The notes beneath the pieces are model-generated. The model searched no databases, was not told the origin of the DNA, and saw only the letters and a list, made by a program, of their open reading frames with translations. Shown piece by piece: positions 1-10,816 of a stretch of 64,000 bases of DNA. Within the stretch, counting starts at the first letter, position 1, and every line of letters starts with the position of its first letter. This DNA comes from Termitomyces sp. T153. Taxonomy: Eukaryota > Basidiomycota > Agaricomycetes > Agaricales > Lyophyllaceae. Position numbers and translations under genes: made by a program. The stretch is taken from positions 62,001 to 126,000 of the forward strand of contig JACKQL020000082.1 in NCBI GenBank assembly GCA_018296165.2, given 5' to 3'.

Positions 1-139
1 TTGGAGTCAGGAGTTTGACAATGTAGTCCATCAAGATTAAGGACCAGGGGCACTGACCAACAGGGAGGGGCTTCAGTAGTCTGTGAGGGCAGTGGCAGAG
101 TACCTTGGCTTAGAGACAAGGTTCCCAGGCCCTTATATA

Positions 140-535
140 TCACATGACATTCTTCTTCATTCCTGGCCAAAAGTAAGTCTGGGAGATGAGCTGAAGAGTC
201 TTACAAATTCCAGGGTGCCTGTGGAGTTTGTGGTCATGGTGTTGCCAGACTATATTGAGGCAAATGGACTTGTGGTTTGGAGCATAGATTTGTTCCTTCC
301 AGAGTAGGAGGTGGTGGTCCAGAGACAGCATGAAGGGGTCCTCAACATTCAACTTGTTGGTGGAGTTGTTGCAGGGGTTGTGCTGGGTGAAGAAGGAGTC
401 TGAGAGTGAGTTTCTGATTTGGTGGAGAATTCTTTCTTCATTTAAAATCAGTATGGCATGTAGATGTTCAGGGGGGATTACCACTTGATGGTTGAACATG
501 TTCTGCTCAGCTTCAAATGACTTCTTTGGATACAC
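140..535 (-). pseudogene. Integrase H2C2 zinc-binding domain of the gypsy element
   Basis: The open frame contains a run ending in WPGM, preceded by HHDHKLHRHPGICKTLQL, the H-x3-H part and helix of the gypsy integrase HHCC domain (family pattern HHDHPLAGHFG...YWPGM). It lies immediately downstream of RNase H on the minus strand, as expected. Sequence from 1 to 139 presumably starts the catalytic core but holds no long frame. Confidence 0.75.
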
Positions 536-625
536 ATTGGACCTCTAAGTGAGTGCATTGGGCTTTGTGCTAAGTTATCCAGGGCAGTAGTGGATGGTGA
601 AGTTGTACTTTGAGAGGGTTTTGGA

Positions 626-1732
626 CTATTGAGCTTGGCAGTGGCTGAGTTGCTTCATGGTCATGAAGTATTGCAGATTGTTATGGTCAGAGTAGACTTG
701 AATGCAGTGTGGGGATTTTTCAAGGTAGGCCTGCCACTGATGGAAGGCTTTGACAATCACAAGGAGCTCTTTGTCATAGATATTGTAATTGAGCTCTGTG
801 GGGATCATTGAACAGGTGTAGAAGGCAATGGGGCAGAGGTCCTTGCCTCCAGAGTCTGACTAGTAGAGTATTCCAGCAATAGCATAGTTGGAGGTGTCAC
901 ATTCAAGCATGATTGGCAGGGAGGGGTCAAAATGGTGGAGGACTGGAGTGGAGGTGAAGGCCTTTTTGAGGAGGAGAAACACACTTTGACACTTGCTATT
1001 CCAATCCCAAGGGGTGTTCTTCTGCATGAGTTGGTTGAGGGATTTGGTGATTCCAGAGTAGTTGTTGATGAATTGGCAATAAAAGTTAGCAAACCCCAGA
1101 AATGACTGTACCTCCTTGACATTTCATGGCAGGGGCCAGTTGAGTATGGCTTTGACCTTGGCAGGGTCCATGCATATGCCATCAGGGGTGACAATGACTC
1201 TGAGGTATTTGATCTCCATTGTATGAAAGGAGCATTTCTCAGGTTTGGCATGAAGGTGGTACTTCCAGAGTCATTCTAGAAGGCAGCAGACATGCTCCAG
1301 ATGCTCCTCCAGTGAATTTGAGTAGATCAGTATGTTGTCCAGGTACACAATAATGAAGACATTGTTCATGTTGTAGAAGATGTTGTTCATGAAGTACTGG
1401 AAAGTGGCAGGGGAGTTAGTCATTCCAAATAGCATTACTAGGTACTCAGAGAGGCCATAGCAGACGTGAAAGGCAGTCTTCCATTCATGTCCCAGAGCAA
1501 TCCAGATATTGTTGTAGCTGGAGCAGAGGTCTATCTTTGTGTAGATCTTGGTGCTGCAGAGGCAGTCAACAAGGTCTCCAATCAGGGGGAGAGGATACTG
1601 GTTGTTTTTAGTGACTTTGTTGAGTCCCCAATAATCAACACAAAGTCTGAGTGATCTGTCCTTTTTCTTGGCAAATAGGACCAGAGTGCCAGTGGTGGAG
1701 ATTGACAGGCATATGAAGCCTTTGCCAAGCAT
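626..1732 (-). pseudogene. Reverse transcriptase and RNase H of the gypsy element
   Basis: Two overlapping fragments. The upstream one (1271-1732) carries LRLCVDYWGLNKVT and KIYTKIDLCSSYNNIWI, RT motifs around the first catalytic Asp, and the YxDD box reads YLDNILI, so the second catalytic Asp is Asn (a G-to-A change). Fragment 805-1251 is the thumb in another frame. Fragment 626-808 is RNase H, with YDKELLVIVKAFHQW and VYSDHNNLQYF. The YLDN change and frame breaks make activity implausible. Confidence 0.85.
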
Positions 1733-1756
1733 ATCATCAAAATAGTCCTTCAGGGC

Positions 1757-2510
1757 TCAGAGTTCAATCTTAGACATGTTATAGATTTTGCCAAATGGGG
1801 GTGAGGCACCTTCTTTGAGGTTGATCTTGTGATTGTAGGAGCAATGCAGAGGAAGTTCTTTTGCACCCCCTTCAGAGAACATGTCAGCAAATTCATGATA
1901 CTCTGGAGGAACTACTTTGTATAGGATCTGATCCTCCATTTTGTGCTCTGGCAGAGTAGTTTCTGTGCAGAGGTGCTCCTCTGGTAGGACTGGCATGATC
2001 TGTAGTTGGAAGGCAGGGGTGCTATCTTGCAAGATGCATGCAAAGGGGATGGCACCAATAATTTTGATGTTGAGGCCTCCAGAGTCAATGGGGGTGGGTG
2101 ACAGGGCAGTAGTGGCTGAGTCTAGAGTGTTGGTGGGGTTGTTTGGGGAGGTTGAGCATCATTGATCAGGGTACCGCATACCTTTGTATTGATTCTGGAG
2201 TATGTTGGGGGGCAGCCATTGTGATTTGATTGAGGGTGACTGAGGCGGAAGTGCATTTTCTTCACTTTCTGAGTTGCCATCAAGAGCAGAGGGGCTTTGG
2301 GTTGCTCTGGAGTACTGGCATTGGGGTCAGGGGTGTCAGAGTCTAAGATAGACTAGAGGCAGAGGGGGATAGCAGCCACTAGACTTGCTTTGGGGCCAGG
2401 AAATTGCATGGTGAGGTTCTTCCAGTCAATGTTGGGGTTAATGTCTTGCAGCCACAGGAGTCCAAGTACAATCAGAGTCAAAGAGGGGAGTTGGGTAATG
2501 AGGAGCTGGG
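1757..2510 (-). pseudogene. Reverse transcriptase N-terminus and aspartic protease remnant
   Basis: At 1757-2032 the frame has VVPPEYHEFADMFSEG followed by a conserved stretch ending in PPFGKIYNMSKIEL, the usual fingers entry of fungal gypsy RT. Upstream, around 2290-2510, a broken frame reads VLGLLWLQDINPNIDW, the end of the retroviral-type protease (family: ILGLPWL..NP.IDW). The protease active-site DSG region was not clearly readable in the degraded 2520-3350 stretch. Confidence 0.7.
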
Positions 2511-3389
2511 CCTAAAACTATAGGTCATTGTCAAGGGTGAGGGCATTGTTGTGATATTGAGTGATTCCTGTTGTGGTGGGGCTTCTGTTGAAAAGTTGAA
2601 GCTCAAGGAGTTTGTCAAGGTTGTTGTATCAGAAGTCAAGTTGATAGCTGATGAAGGTGCCAGGGGCACCACTGTTGACAAGGGCTGGGAGGACCTTGAG
2701 CAAACTGTCAAGTTGGACATTAATAACAAACAACTGTGTGGACCTCCAATGGAGCTGTGGGAGGGTCCAGGGTTAGTTGGTCATGGTCTTGGAGTTTCTA
2801 GAGAGGAGTGAGACATCAAAAGGTACTAGTCTGGAGTCAATTGAGTTGTCCTGGTCAAGGTGAAGAGTGAGGCTGGGCCAGTCAGTGCAGGGATTGGTGG
2901 AGCAGAGCTATGAGAAGCCTAGGACAATGGGGGCAGAGAGGTGTAGTTTTGTAATGAGTAGTCAGAGTTCTTGCTGTTGTCCATTGGCAAAGATTACAGT
3001 TATTTCCATGCAGTATGTGATACTTCCAGTGGAGATGGGGTTGCCATCAAAGAGTTTGAGGAGGATCAGAGTGGGGAGGTGTCAGAGGCATTGAGGAGTA
3101 AGTGCCACCAGGGATTCATCAATGAAGTTATCTGTGGTGCTGCTGTTGATCAGTGTGGGGATGGAGTCATCAGAGAAGGAGAGAGTGGTGCAGAGGAGGA
3201 TGGTGGAGGAGTGGGAGAGAAGGTGTGCTAGAAGGTTGTCCAGAGTGAGTACTGTTGCACAGAGGAGTGTGGCCAGGGCAGAGGAGACATCAGGGTCTGG
3301 TCTGTGGTCTAGTGCATCTTTGAAACCTAAACTGCGGATTTGTTTTCCATAAACTGGTAGTTGTAGTCCTCCCTGTCAATAGTCCACAT

Positions 3390-5688
3390 GGTATATCCCA
3401 TTACCTGGCATTTAGGGCAACTACTGATAAAATGTCCCTGCTTACTACATAGGATGCATGCACCCTCCTTCCATTGTTTCTCCTGAGTCTCTTCTGGTAT
3501 GTCAATCCAGAGCCTATTCCAAATCTTGTTTGCACATAGGGCTTCTTAGTCATTGGCAGATTCTGCAGTGTCATCAAGGTTGTTGGAGTTGGTGTCTAGG
3601 AGTTCTGGGGCCTCATAGAGGTTAATAGCATTGAGTTGGGCAGGTGAGTGCTGTCCCAGAAGTTGATTGGTGCTGGAAGGTCCTTGGCCTGGAGGGAAAT
3701 GGGGTGCAGGGTTGGTGGGGTTGGTGGGGATTGAGGGTTGGTTGCCATTGGTTGCTCCAGCCTGCCAGTTAGTGTTGCTAGAGGTATTCTATATGGTCTG
3801 CAGTGCTGCATTTTCACTCCAGTCTTCTCAATAACATTGGTCAATCTGGATGACAAGTGCTTTGTATCCATTGTATGTAGCTTGCTTGGGTGCAAGATGG
3901 AGGACATCCTTGATCCATTGGGGCAGGGCATGACAGAGGGCAAATTTGAGGGCATTGTAATTCCATCTTGTTTTGTAGGCCTCTTGTTTGAATTGTATGA
4001 TGAAGGTTGTGAAGCATTTGTTGTTGTGCATTTAGAGATTGAAGAGGTTCTCCTCTACTTCTGCTATTGTATCAAAGACACCAAACTTACTGGAGAATTC
4101 CTGGGTGAAGGCAAGCCAATTGCAGAGTACAGAGTTGTTGGGGTCAAACCAGAGTAGCACCATGTAATGGTCAAAGGCAATACCCTGCAAATATAATGCA
4201 GTGAAGGCTACTTGTGAGCTTTCAAGCTGGAAGGTAATGGGCTTAGCTTGGAACATAGTTAGGCACTGTGTTAGAAAGATTTGCCACTTCCAGGGGTTGC
4301 AGCCAGTAAAAGGTTTGGGCTTTTGAATGTTGAGTTTTCCTTCCTAAGCCAGTGCATTGTAACTATCATCCTGGATGTTTTGAGTTTGGGGCAGAGGTCC
4401 AGCATTGTAGTAGTAGTAATAATTGTTCCTGTTTCTGCACTGAGGAGGAAAGTTGTCCATGGCTGGGCCTCATCCTCTAGAAGGTCTGCCATTGGGAGGC
4501 CTGCTGCTAGGGGTTTGGCCCACATTGCTCAGGGGAGGCCCTGGGGCCCACTGAGGGGGAGGGGGTCCTCCAGAGGTGGGAGGTCCAAAGTAATTAGTGT
4601 TGGTGAGGGGGTTGGGCATCAGAGTGGGTGGGGAGTGAGGGAGGTTGATGGGGAAAGGGGGTTGGGATGCCCTGGGGCCCATGGGCTGCCTTAGGAGGAC
4701 TGGGACATTTTAGTGGGATGGAGGAGCATTGATATGGGGAGGCATGGAGATCAAAGTAAGGGGGTCTGTCTTAAGGAGGGTCATTACATGGGGCAGCCTT
4801 GTCAGCAGGGTTTCCCAGCTCATCAATGTAGGAGAGAGTTTGGTTGTCATCATCAATGCACAGGGGCAGCCATTGTATATGGGGCTTGAGGCTAGTGAGT
4901 TGATCCGATGTATGGAAGGTGCTGGAGATGGAGTTTGTCTGAGGGCAAGCAGAGAAGGCCAAGGTATGAGCAGTGGGTTGGTTAAACAATCCTCCTGTGG
5001 GGTTGAGGCTTCTCAAGATATTGAATGCTGCATTAAGTTCTTCTTGCTGGCAGGAAATAGGAGGTGGGGCTTTGTTTTGTGCTCTAATGGGTTCCTTGTG
5101 TTGTATATGGAAGGAGTGGGAGGGGTCTAGAGGGTCTTCAAATGGGTGGGGGTTAGGACTGGTATGGATTTCTTTGACCGAGGTGCAGAGCTCATTTTAT
5201 AAATTGGTGTCAATTCCTAGGGTGCCTTGCATAGTTTTGGGGAGGTTTCTCTGCAGGTAGCATTTGTGGAAGTCAAGGAGCCTGTCCACTCAAACCTCTA
5301 GAGTTGCAGGAGTGTCAGAGTAGTTTAAGTTGACAAGAAGGGTGTGCACACACCTTACAAACTCTGTGGGGGAGAGGTGGAGAAAGCAGAGGACTTTGTT
5401 GTGCTGCTGGGCATAGGCCTTGACCCATTGCTGTCTGGAGGAAGAGGAAATTTGAGTGGGAAGTGGCAATTGAGGGGGGGAATAATTATCTGGGTGCTCT
5501 GGAGGGGCTGAGGCTGTAGCAGGGACTGGGTACATATAGTAGTGAGCAGGTGGAAGGTAGGTGGGGTTGGAGGGGGCTGTGGAGTATTCTCTAGGGTACA
5601 TGCAGGAGTAGTTGCCATTGGAGGGGAAAGCTAGTGGGCAGCACCAGCCTGGAGGTATTCTCTGGCTAATGGAGGGAGTGTAGAACAC
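3390..5688 (-). pseudogene. gag of the gypsy element, with CCHC zinc knuckle
   Basis: Fragments at 4032-4256 and 3828-4031 give a retrotransposon gag capsid signature (ALYLQGIAFDHYMVLL, then TRWNYNALKFALCHALPQWIKD). The zinc knuckle is at 3417-3458: CILCSKQGHFISSC, a perfect C-x2-C-x4-H-x4-C. The N-terminal part (5290-5688) is Pro/Ser/Tyr rich. Several stops and frame changes separate the pieces. The long Gly-rich and Pro-rich frames at 4281-4700 are low-complexity linkers or antisense shadows. Confidence 0.75.
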
Positions 5689-5870
5689 CTGGTTGGGGTT
5701 AGGAGTCCAATGGTGGGGAACATACTGATCTGCAAGTGGGCCTGGGTAGAATAGGGTGTATTGATTTTTAGGAACTGGCTAATTGTAGACATCAGTTAGG
5801 TAGCTGACAAAATTGTATGCAGAGTTATATGCAGACATCAAGAACAGAGTAAGGGAGAGTCTTAATATTA

Positions 5871-6618
5871 TGTTAGATTCCACTGACTTATAGGGGCTCA
5901 GCTATACTGGGCAAGTCCTTGCTAGGCAGATGCAATGTCCTGCACTTATAACCTAGTGCTTCAGGGTTGGCACAGACTAAGGGGACTTGCAAGAGGTAGC
6001 TAAGGGAAGCAGTCTGAGCAAGTCTGGAGTGGTCCAGGAAGGTCTAAGACCAAGTATATTAGACATTGGGCTTGGGCAAGCACTAGGAACAAGTTTATAG
6101 GCATGCAAATAGATTGTGGGATAAGCAGAGGCTTTGCAAATGATGGGAGTGGAGCCAGAGTATAACAGGGGATTGGTCAAGACTTGATGGGTTAGGTGTA
6201 GTAGCAGGGCTCAGTGGAGCCATGTGGGGTCAATGGGTGTCAGCTGTAATTAGAGGGTGGGCCACAGTGATATTCTGATGGTATCATTCAGGAATGTGGG
6301 TTGTCCCAAGGTTGTCATGGTATTTCAGAGTAGGTCAGGTGAGCCTGAGTGATGAGCTGATAATGTATGATGGAGTCAGGAACAGTGAAGGAGGGTTCCA
6401 GGGGCTTAGGAGAGCTGGGGGAAGCATCAATGGCTGCAGAGAAGGCATTGGAGTTGGCCAGGAGGCCATTGTAGTTTGCTAGAAAAGCATTGAAGTTAGC
6501 TGGAGTGGGCACTGAGGATGTACAATGGTTGGGGAAGTTTGATGGGGCATTAGAGGAAACTCTGGAGAAGCAGGTGGGTTGGGAATGATGTTTTGAGTCC
6601 AGGGAGTGGGTTGTAACA
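5871..6618 (-). repeat. LTR, family C, copy 1 (5' LTR of the minus-strand gypsy element)
   Basis: Ends read TGTTAGATTCC at 5871 and TTGTAACA at 6618, the inverted TG...CA ends of an LTR, next to gag. Closely related copies occur at 14544, 16981 and 55534, all sharing a GGGGCTCAGCT...ACT block followed by CTGCACTTATAACCTAGTGCT-like sequence. No target duplication can be tested because the other end of the element is outside the window. Confidence 0.65.
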
Positions 6619-6701
6619 GAATCAAGTGACATGCTCTCAGTATAAATATAAACCCATTCCAACAAGCTTCTCAACTAATGACTCTTCATTACACCTGTCT
6701 C

Positions 6702-7121
6702 TGTAAGAGTGACCTCTGGAGGCTGTGGCTCAATCACACAACTGGCATAGGGAGATCCAAGATCTATTTAGCATCTACTAGAAGTTCAAGAGTTCTAGCT
6801 ACTCATCTGGCAGAAAGAGATCCAAAGAGAACAAGTCTAAGGTTTTCCAGTGCCAGTGTTCTGAAACTTTACTCTAGAGCTTATGGAAAAAACACTCAAC
6901 AACAACCAAATTCAGAATCCAGTCCAAAAACAGAAATGCATTGTGAATGACCTCAACCTCCAGCTTCTAGGCATGTGACTACATAAAAATATGACTGTTA
7001 GATAGCCTTTGATGATTTGATTGAAAGTACCTAACACCAAAAGATGGGAGGATGGGAATGGGAAGCCAGCTAGGAGTAAGGGAAACAAGAATGGAGTCTA
7101 GTAAAGACAATCCCCTGACCA
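6702..7121 (-). repeat. LTR, family A, minus orientation (3' LTR of a truncated element)
   Basis: On the minus strand it starts TGGTCAGGGG (7121) and ends ...GGTCACTCTTACA (6702). A C/T tract (minus: polypurine) lies just outside at 7124-7134 and a chromodomain tail beyond that, so this is a 3' LTR. The terminal block, GTAAGAGTGACCTCTGGAGG on the plus strand, recurs at 7824, 9253 (opposite strand), 16678, 39838 and 51033. Confidence 0.7.
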
Positions 7122-7360
7122 TCACCCCCCCTCTGGAATGCAGTGTCTGTATGTACAGGGTAGAACAAGTTGCACATTGCTTGGTTAGCTGCTGAGACAG
7201 AGTAGATGCTTTGGATTGCTTTTGGCACACTGGAGTGCCTGCAATAAAAGTCCTTTATTAGAGCTGGTACATATACATTTGCCTGTGGTTTCCAAGAGAT
7301 GTCCTCAATACCATATCCCTTCTGCTTTACCTTGAACTACAACTTTTCCTGGAATACCTA
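7122..7360 (-). pseudogene. Chromodomain tail of family A integrase, fragment
   Basis: The sequence between the LTR and 7360 matches, in reverse orientation, the end of the chromodomain region at 15960-16215: both contain the stretch giving VQDFYHRHSNAP-like residues and a purine-rich tract before the LTR. The fragment stops abruptly at about 7360, where a plus-strand RT/RNase H piece begins, so a rearrangement joined the two. Confidence 0.6.
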
Positions 7361-7823
7361 GGAATTGTTAGGTTTTGTCAGCTTCTATCAGAGGTTCATT
7401 CAGGATTTCTCTCACCATGCTTACCCTTTCTTCAACCTCACTGCCAAGGACACATTATAGCAATGGGGGTCCTCACAACAAGTTGCCTTGGATGCCTTCA
7501 AGCAAGCCATTATCTCCAAACCAGTCCTTCTATTCCTTGATGACAACTCCTCCTTTTGTGTCAAAGTGGATAGCTCTGACTTTGCTATGGAAGTGGTCCT
7601 CTCAGCAGTCCAAGGAAGATGGCAATTGGCATCCAGTAGCTTTACTCTGAAAGCCTCAAGCCTCAATGCAGTAGAACAGAATGACAAGATCCATAACAAG
7701 GAGATGCTTGCCATGATCTCCTTGCTCAAGGGTATTCTCTGCATCAAATTGGGGCTAAAACTAGTCCAGGGATATCTACTATTGGGAGGATTGATAGAGA
7801 GTTTGGGGGTGGACAAGGAAAAC
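7361..7823 (+). pseudogene. Reverse transcriptase thumb and RNase H, gypsy family A
   Basis: Frames here give LLSEVHSGF (RT thumb) and then an RNase H stretch with VKVDSSDFAMEVVLSAV and NAVEQNDKIHNKEMLAMI, where the D of DSSD and the E of KEML are catalytic positions in the family. Nothing upstream or downstream belongs to the same continuous element; both ends are breakpoints. An open frame runs on to 8153, but the part after about 7735 is LTR and gag sequence read through by chance. Confidence 0.75.
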
Positions 7824-7952
7824 TGTAAGGGTGACCTCTGGAGGCTGTGGCTCAATCACACAACTGTCAGGGGACCACTGCAGCTGGACCCCTGGATTGT
7901 TTCTTTTATTCTAAAACAGCTACTCATTGAAGACCTCCTATCTTTGGGTTAT
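7824..7952. repeat. Rearranged LTR family A pieces, head and tail in opposite orientation
   Basis: 7824-7866 is the tail of a minus-oriented LTR (TGTAAGGGTGACCTCTGG...). At 7865 it passes directly into the head of a plus-oriented LTR (TGTCAGGGGACC...CCCCTGGATTGTTTC), which is cut off near 7952. The two share the bases TG at the joint. Confidence 0.55.
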
Positions 7953-9065
7953 GTGATAAGGTCAGCACATTCTGTTGCTGCCTTTGATACTATGCCTGAA
8001 ATGATGAGCCCCTCCTCAGACATACAAACCCCTCTCCAGCTAAAGTCTCTGCTGAAAACATACCTCCTAACTCACACCTCCAAATTTCTGCATGGAAATG
8101 CTGTCTCTCCTGTTGTTACATCATTGCTTCCACCCCTTCTGTCAACTCCCTGAAGCTACAGGTAGAAATTGAGACAATGAACACCCAGCAGACCTGAAAG
8201 GTGGCTGCCCTGCTTGACAGTGGGGCAACAGGCCTCTTCCTTAACATAGACTATGTGCAATGACACTGTCTCACCACTCACCCCCTATTGTATCCTATCC
8301 CTGTGTACAATGTGGATGGCATGCTTAATGAAGCTGGCTTTATTCACTCTATGGTGGACCTGGTCCTCTGTTACCAAGATCACTCAGAGCAAGCTACTTT
8401 TGCTATCACTAGTTTGGGAAAACAAGACATGATCTTGGGGTTCACCTAGTTATGCAAACACAACCCTGACATTGACTGGACTAAGGATGAGGTAAAGATG
8501 AGCTGTTGCCCTTGTTGTTGCATCTTTTGTGTGGAAGAAGCCCATAAGGAGCAGAGAGCCAAGGTTCATGAGCATGCTGCTATGTGTGCCTGTAGTGCTG
8601 GGCACCTCCCTTATACTGATCTTAACCTCCTGAGTCCCCTCCCTCTGGCATTTCCTCATAGAGAGGCCCTCTATGAGGATGTTCAAGGTGCTGGGTGGGA
8701 ACTTTAGGAGGAAGAGGAATGTGAAGGAGAATGGACCAGCACTCTGGACTCAGAGTCTCTAGACAAAACCATAGAGATGGGTAATAGAATCTGTGCTATG
8801 ACCATCTGCTCCCCTCCTACGGTGGCAGAGATTTGGGCCAGGCAGACCACTTCTCAATGTCTGGCTGAGGCATTTGCAGCCCAAGCCTTTTTGTAGCACA
8901 GTTTCCAATCACCTTCACAGTTTTAAGGATATATTCTCCAAGGCATCCTTTGGTTCACTTCCAGAGCATAAGCAGTGGGATCATGAATCATGCAATTGAG
9001 CTGATACCAGATGCAGTGCTCTCTAGCTGCAAGGTCTATCCACTTGCACTCCACAAGCAGGATGA
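7953..9065 (+). pseudogene. gag C-terminus, protease and RT N-terminus, gypsy family A
   Basis: Order on the plus strand: a gag C-terminal segment (DTMPEMMSPSSDIQTP), protease with AALLDSGATGLFLNI around 8205-8245 (catalytic DSG) and ITSLGKQDMILGFT around 8410-8445, then an RT N-terminal stretch near 8965-9060 (IELIPDAVLSSCKVYPLAL). The same order and motifs recur at 42060-43010. Stops (for example in ILGFT*L) and frame changes break it. Confidence 0.75.
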
Positions 9066-9253
9066 GCTGGATGCATTCCAAAGGCCTAGAGTGCAGCATC
9101 TGGCCTAGGGAGTTCCTCAGACTTGTTCTCTTTGGATCTCTCTTTGCCAGGTGTGTAGTTATACTTGTAGACACTGTACAGTGCTCAATAGACTTTGGAT
9201 CTCCCTTTGCCAGTTGTGTTATTGAGCCACAGCCTCCAGAGGTCACTCTTACA
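9066..9253 (+). repeat. LTR family A, 3' part, plus orientation
   Basis: Ends in GAGCCACAGCCTCCAGAGGTCACTCTTACA and contains TTGTTCTCTTTGGATCTC twice in slightly different form, as do the copies ending at 39838 and 51033. It abuts the next LTR tail to tail at 9253/9254. Confidence 0.65.
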
Positions 9254-9626
9254 ATAACTGGCAGAGGGAGATAAAAAGTATATTCAACATCTACAAGACA
9301 TTCTAGAGTTATAGCTACTCATCTTGCAGAGGGAGATCCAAAGAGAACAAGTCTAAGCATTTCCAATGCCAGTATGTGGAAAACTTACTCTAGAGCTTCT
9401 GGAAAATACTCAACAACAACCAAATCTGGAATCTGATTAAAAAACAGAAATTCATTGTAAATAGCCTCAATCTCCAGACTTGTGGTACATAAGCATGTGG
9501 AAATATAACCATGGGATAGCCCTCAGTCAAAAGTACATGTGCTTCAAAGATGGGAGGTCAACATTGAATGGCAGGCCTAGAATAAAGGAAACAATCCAGG
9601 GGTCTGGTAAGAGTAGTCCCCTGACA
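9254..9626 (-). repeat. LTR family A, minus orientation
   Basis: Starts on the minus strand at 9626 with TGTCAGGGGACTAC and runs to the tail-to-tail joint at 9253. The flanking chromodomain sequence at 9627 onward shows that it is the 3' LTR of the minus-strand fragment to its right. The last bases of the LTR appear to be missing at the joint. Confidence 0.7.
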
Positions 9627-10800
9627 TCACTCCCTGTCTAGTGTGCAGTGTCTTGATGTTCTTGGTAGAAAAAGTTATCTATTGCCTGGTCAATTGCTGA
9701 GATGAGGTAAATGCCTCAAATTGCCTTTAGTGCATTGGGGTGACTGCAATAGAAGTTCAAAATCAGAGCTGGCACATGTACATTGACCTATGGTTTCCAA
9801 GGAATGTCCTCAATGCCATATCCCTTCTATTTCACCTTGAACTGCAACTTCTTCCAAAATATCCTGCTATTCAAAACTTCCTCCACCTCATACTCCTCAT
9901 TGTTAACCAGGACCAGCAGTGGGAGTGCTTCAGGGTGGCAGCCAGGGATCAGATCTTCCAGAGGCTAGGAACAGCTTGACAACATTGAAGACTGAGTGCA
10001 GTTAGCATAGGCCTGCTAGGAGCTTAAGATGGTATGCTAATGGCCCTATCTTCTTCTCCACCATAAAAGGGCCATAGTGATGATGTGACAGCTTCTGTAA
10101 TGGCCTCATTGTCTTGATATCAGAGCTGTCCAAGTACACATCATCCCTAGGCTTGTATACAGAGGCTGCTGTCATCTGGAAATCATAGTGCCATGCCATG
10201 TCATTCTTTGCCTTCACAAATGCTGCCTTTGCCTCCTCTTGCACCTGCTTCATCCTGTCCACAAACTTGTTGACTGAGTCATTGTTTGAGGAGTGTGCAT
10301 GAGGTTTGAATTCCATGTGGGGGTGCCTGCTGGTGTCCAGGAAGAATGGAGTTATCTGAGTGGAAGAGTGAACATGGTTGTTGTACTAGAACTCTGCATC
10401 AAGCAGAAGCTTATCCTAGTCATTCTGCCTCTCATTACGACAAAGTCAGAGATACTGTTCCAGTTCTTGGTTACCATGTTCTGTCTGCCCATCTGACTGA
10501 GGGTGATAGGCTGTGGTGGTGTGGAGCTTCACTCCCAGCAGGCAGTACAGCTCCCAAGTGAACTCTGCTACAAACTGACAGACCATGGAGCTTCCAGACA
10601 TTCTTCTAATACAAGCTAGCTGCTCCCAAGGCAGAGCACATTGTGTAGGTAGAGATGAAGTGGGCCATTCACTATAGAGGTCCATCACTACCATTACAAC
10701 ATTGTACCCATGAGCATCAGGAAGTTTGACAATGAAGTTGTAATCCCATCCTGGCTAATTACTTACCAGATTGGAACAGTGACATTACATCTATTTGAAC
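9627..10800 (-). pseudogene. Integrase core, GPY/F domain and chromodomain, gypsy family A
   Basis: Minus strand: core fragment 10446-10694 with VVMDLYSEW and FVAEFTWELYCLLGVKLHTT followed by AYHPQSDGQTE, the highly conserved region near the catalytic Glu of gypsy integrases. Then 10002-10316 with KLSHHHYGPFMVEKKIGPLAYHLKL (GPY/F domain), and decayed chromodomain sequence to 9627. The integrase is joined upstream at about 10800 directly to the RT N-terminus: RT core and RNase H have been deleted. Confidence 0.8.
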
Positions 10801-10816
10801 AGAACCATATTTACTG

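Larger units (their letters stand above)
1..6618 (-). mobile_element. Ty3/gypsy LTR retrotransposon, minus strand, cut by the window edge
   Basis: Reading leftward from 6618 the order is LTR, gag with a CCHC knuckle, protease, reverse transcriptase, RNase H and the integrase zinc-binding domain; the integrase core lies beyond base 1. This is the Ty3/gypsy order. All frames are broken by stops and frameshifts, and the DNA is almost free of CpG, so the copy is dead. Only the 5' LTR lies in the window, so target duplications and LTR identity cannot be checked. Confidence 0.85.

Noticed and set aside
4281..4694. Plus-strand frame of 137 codons rich in Gly and Arg
   Set aside because: It lies antisense to the gag Pro-rich linker; all frames are open in this G/C-skewed patch and the gag reading on the minus strand is supported by flanking motifs.
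7488..8153. 221-codon plus-strand frame as a single gene
   Set aside because: It runs through RNase H, an LTR joint and gag sequence from different positions of a retroelement; it is a chance fusion.
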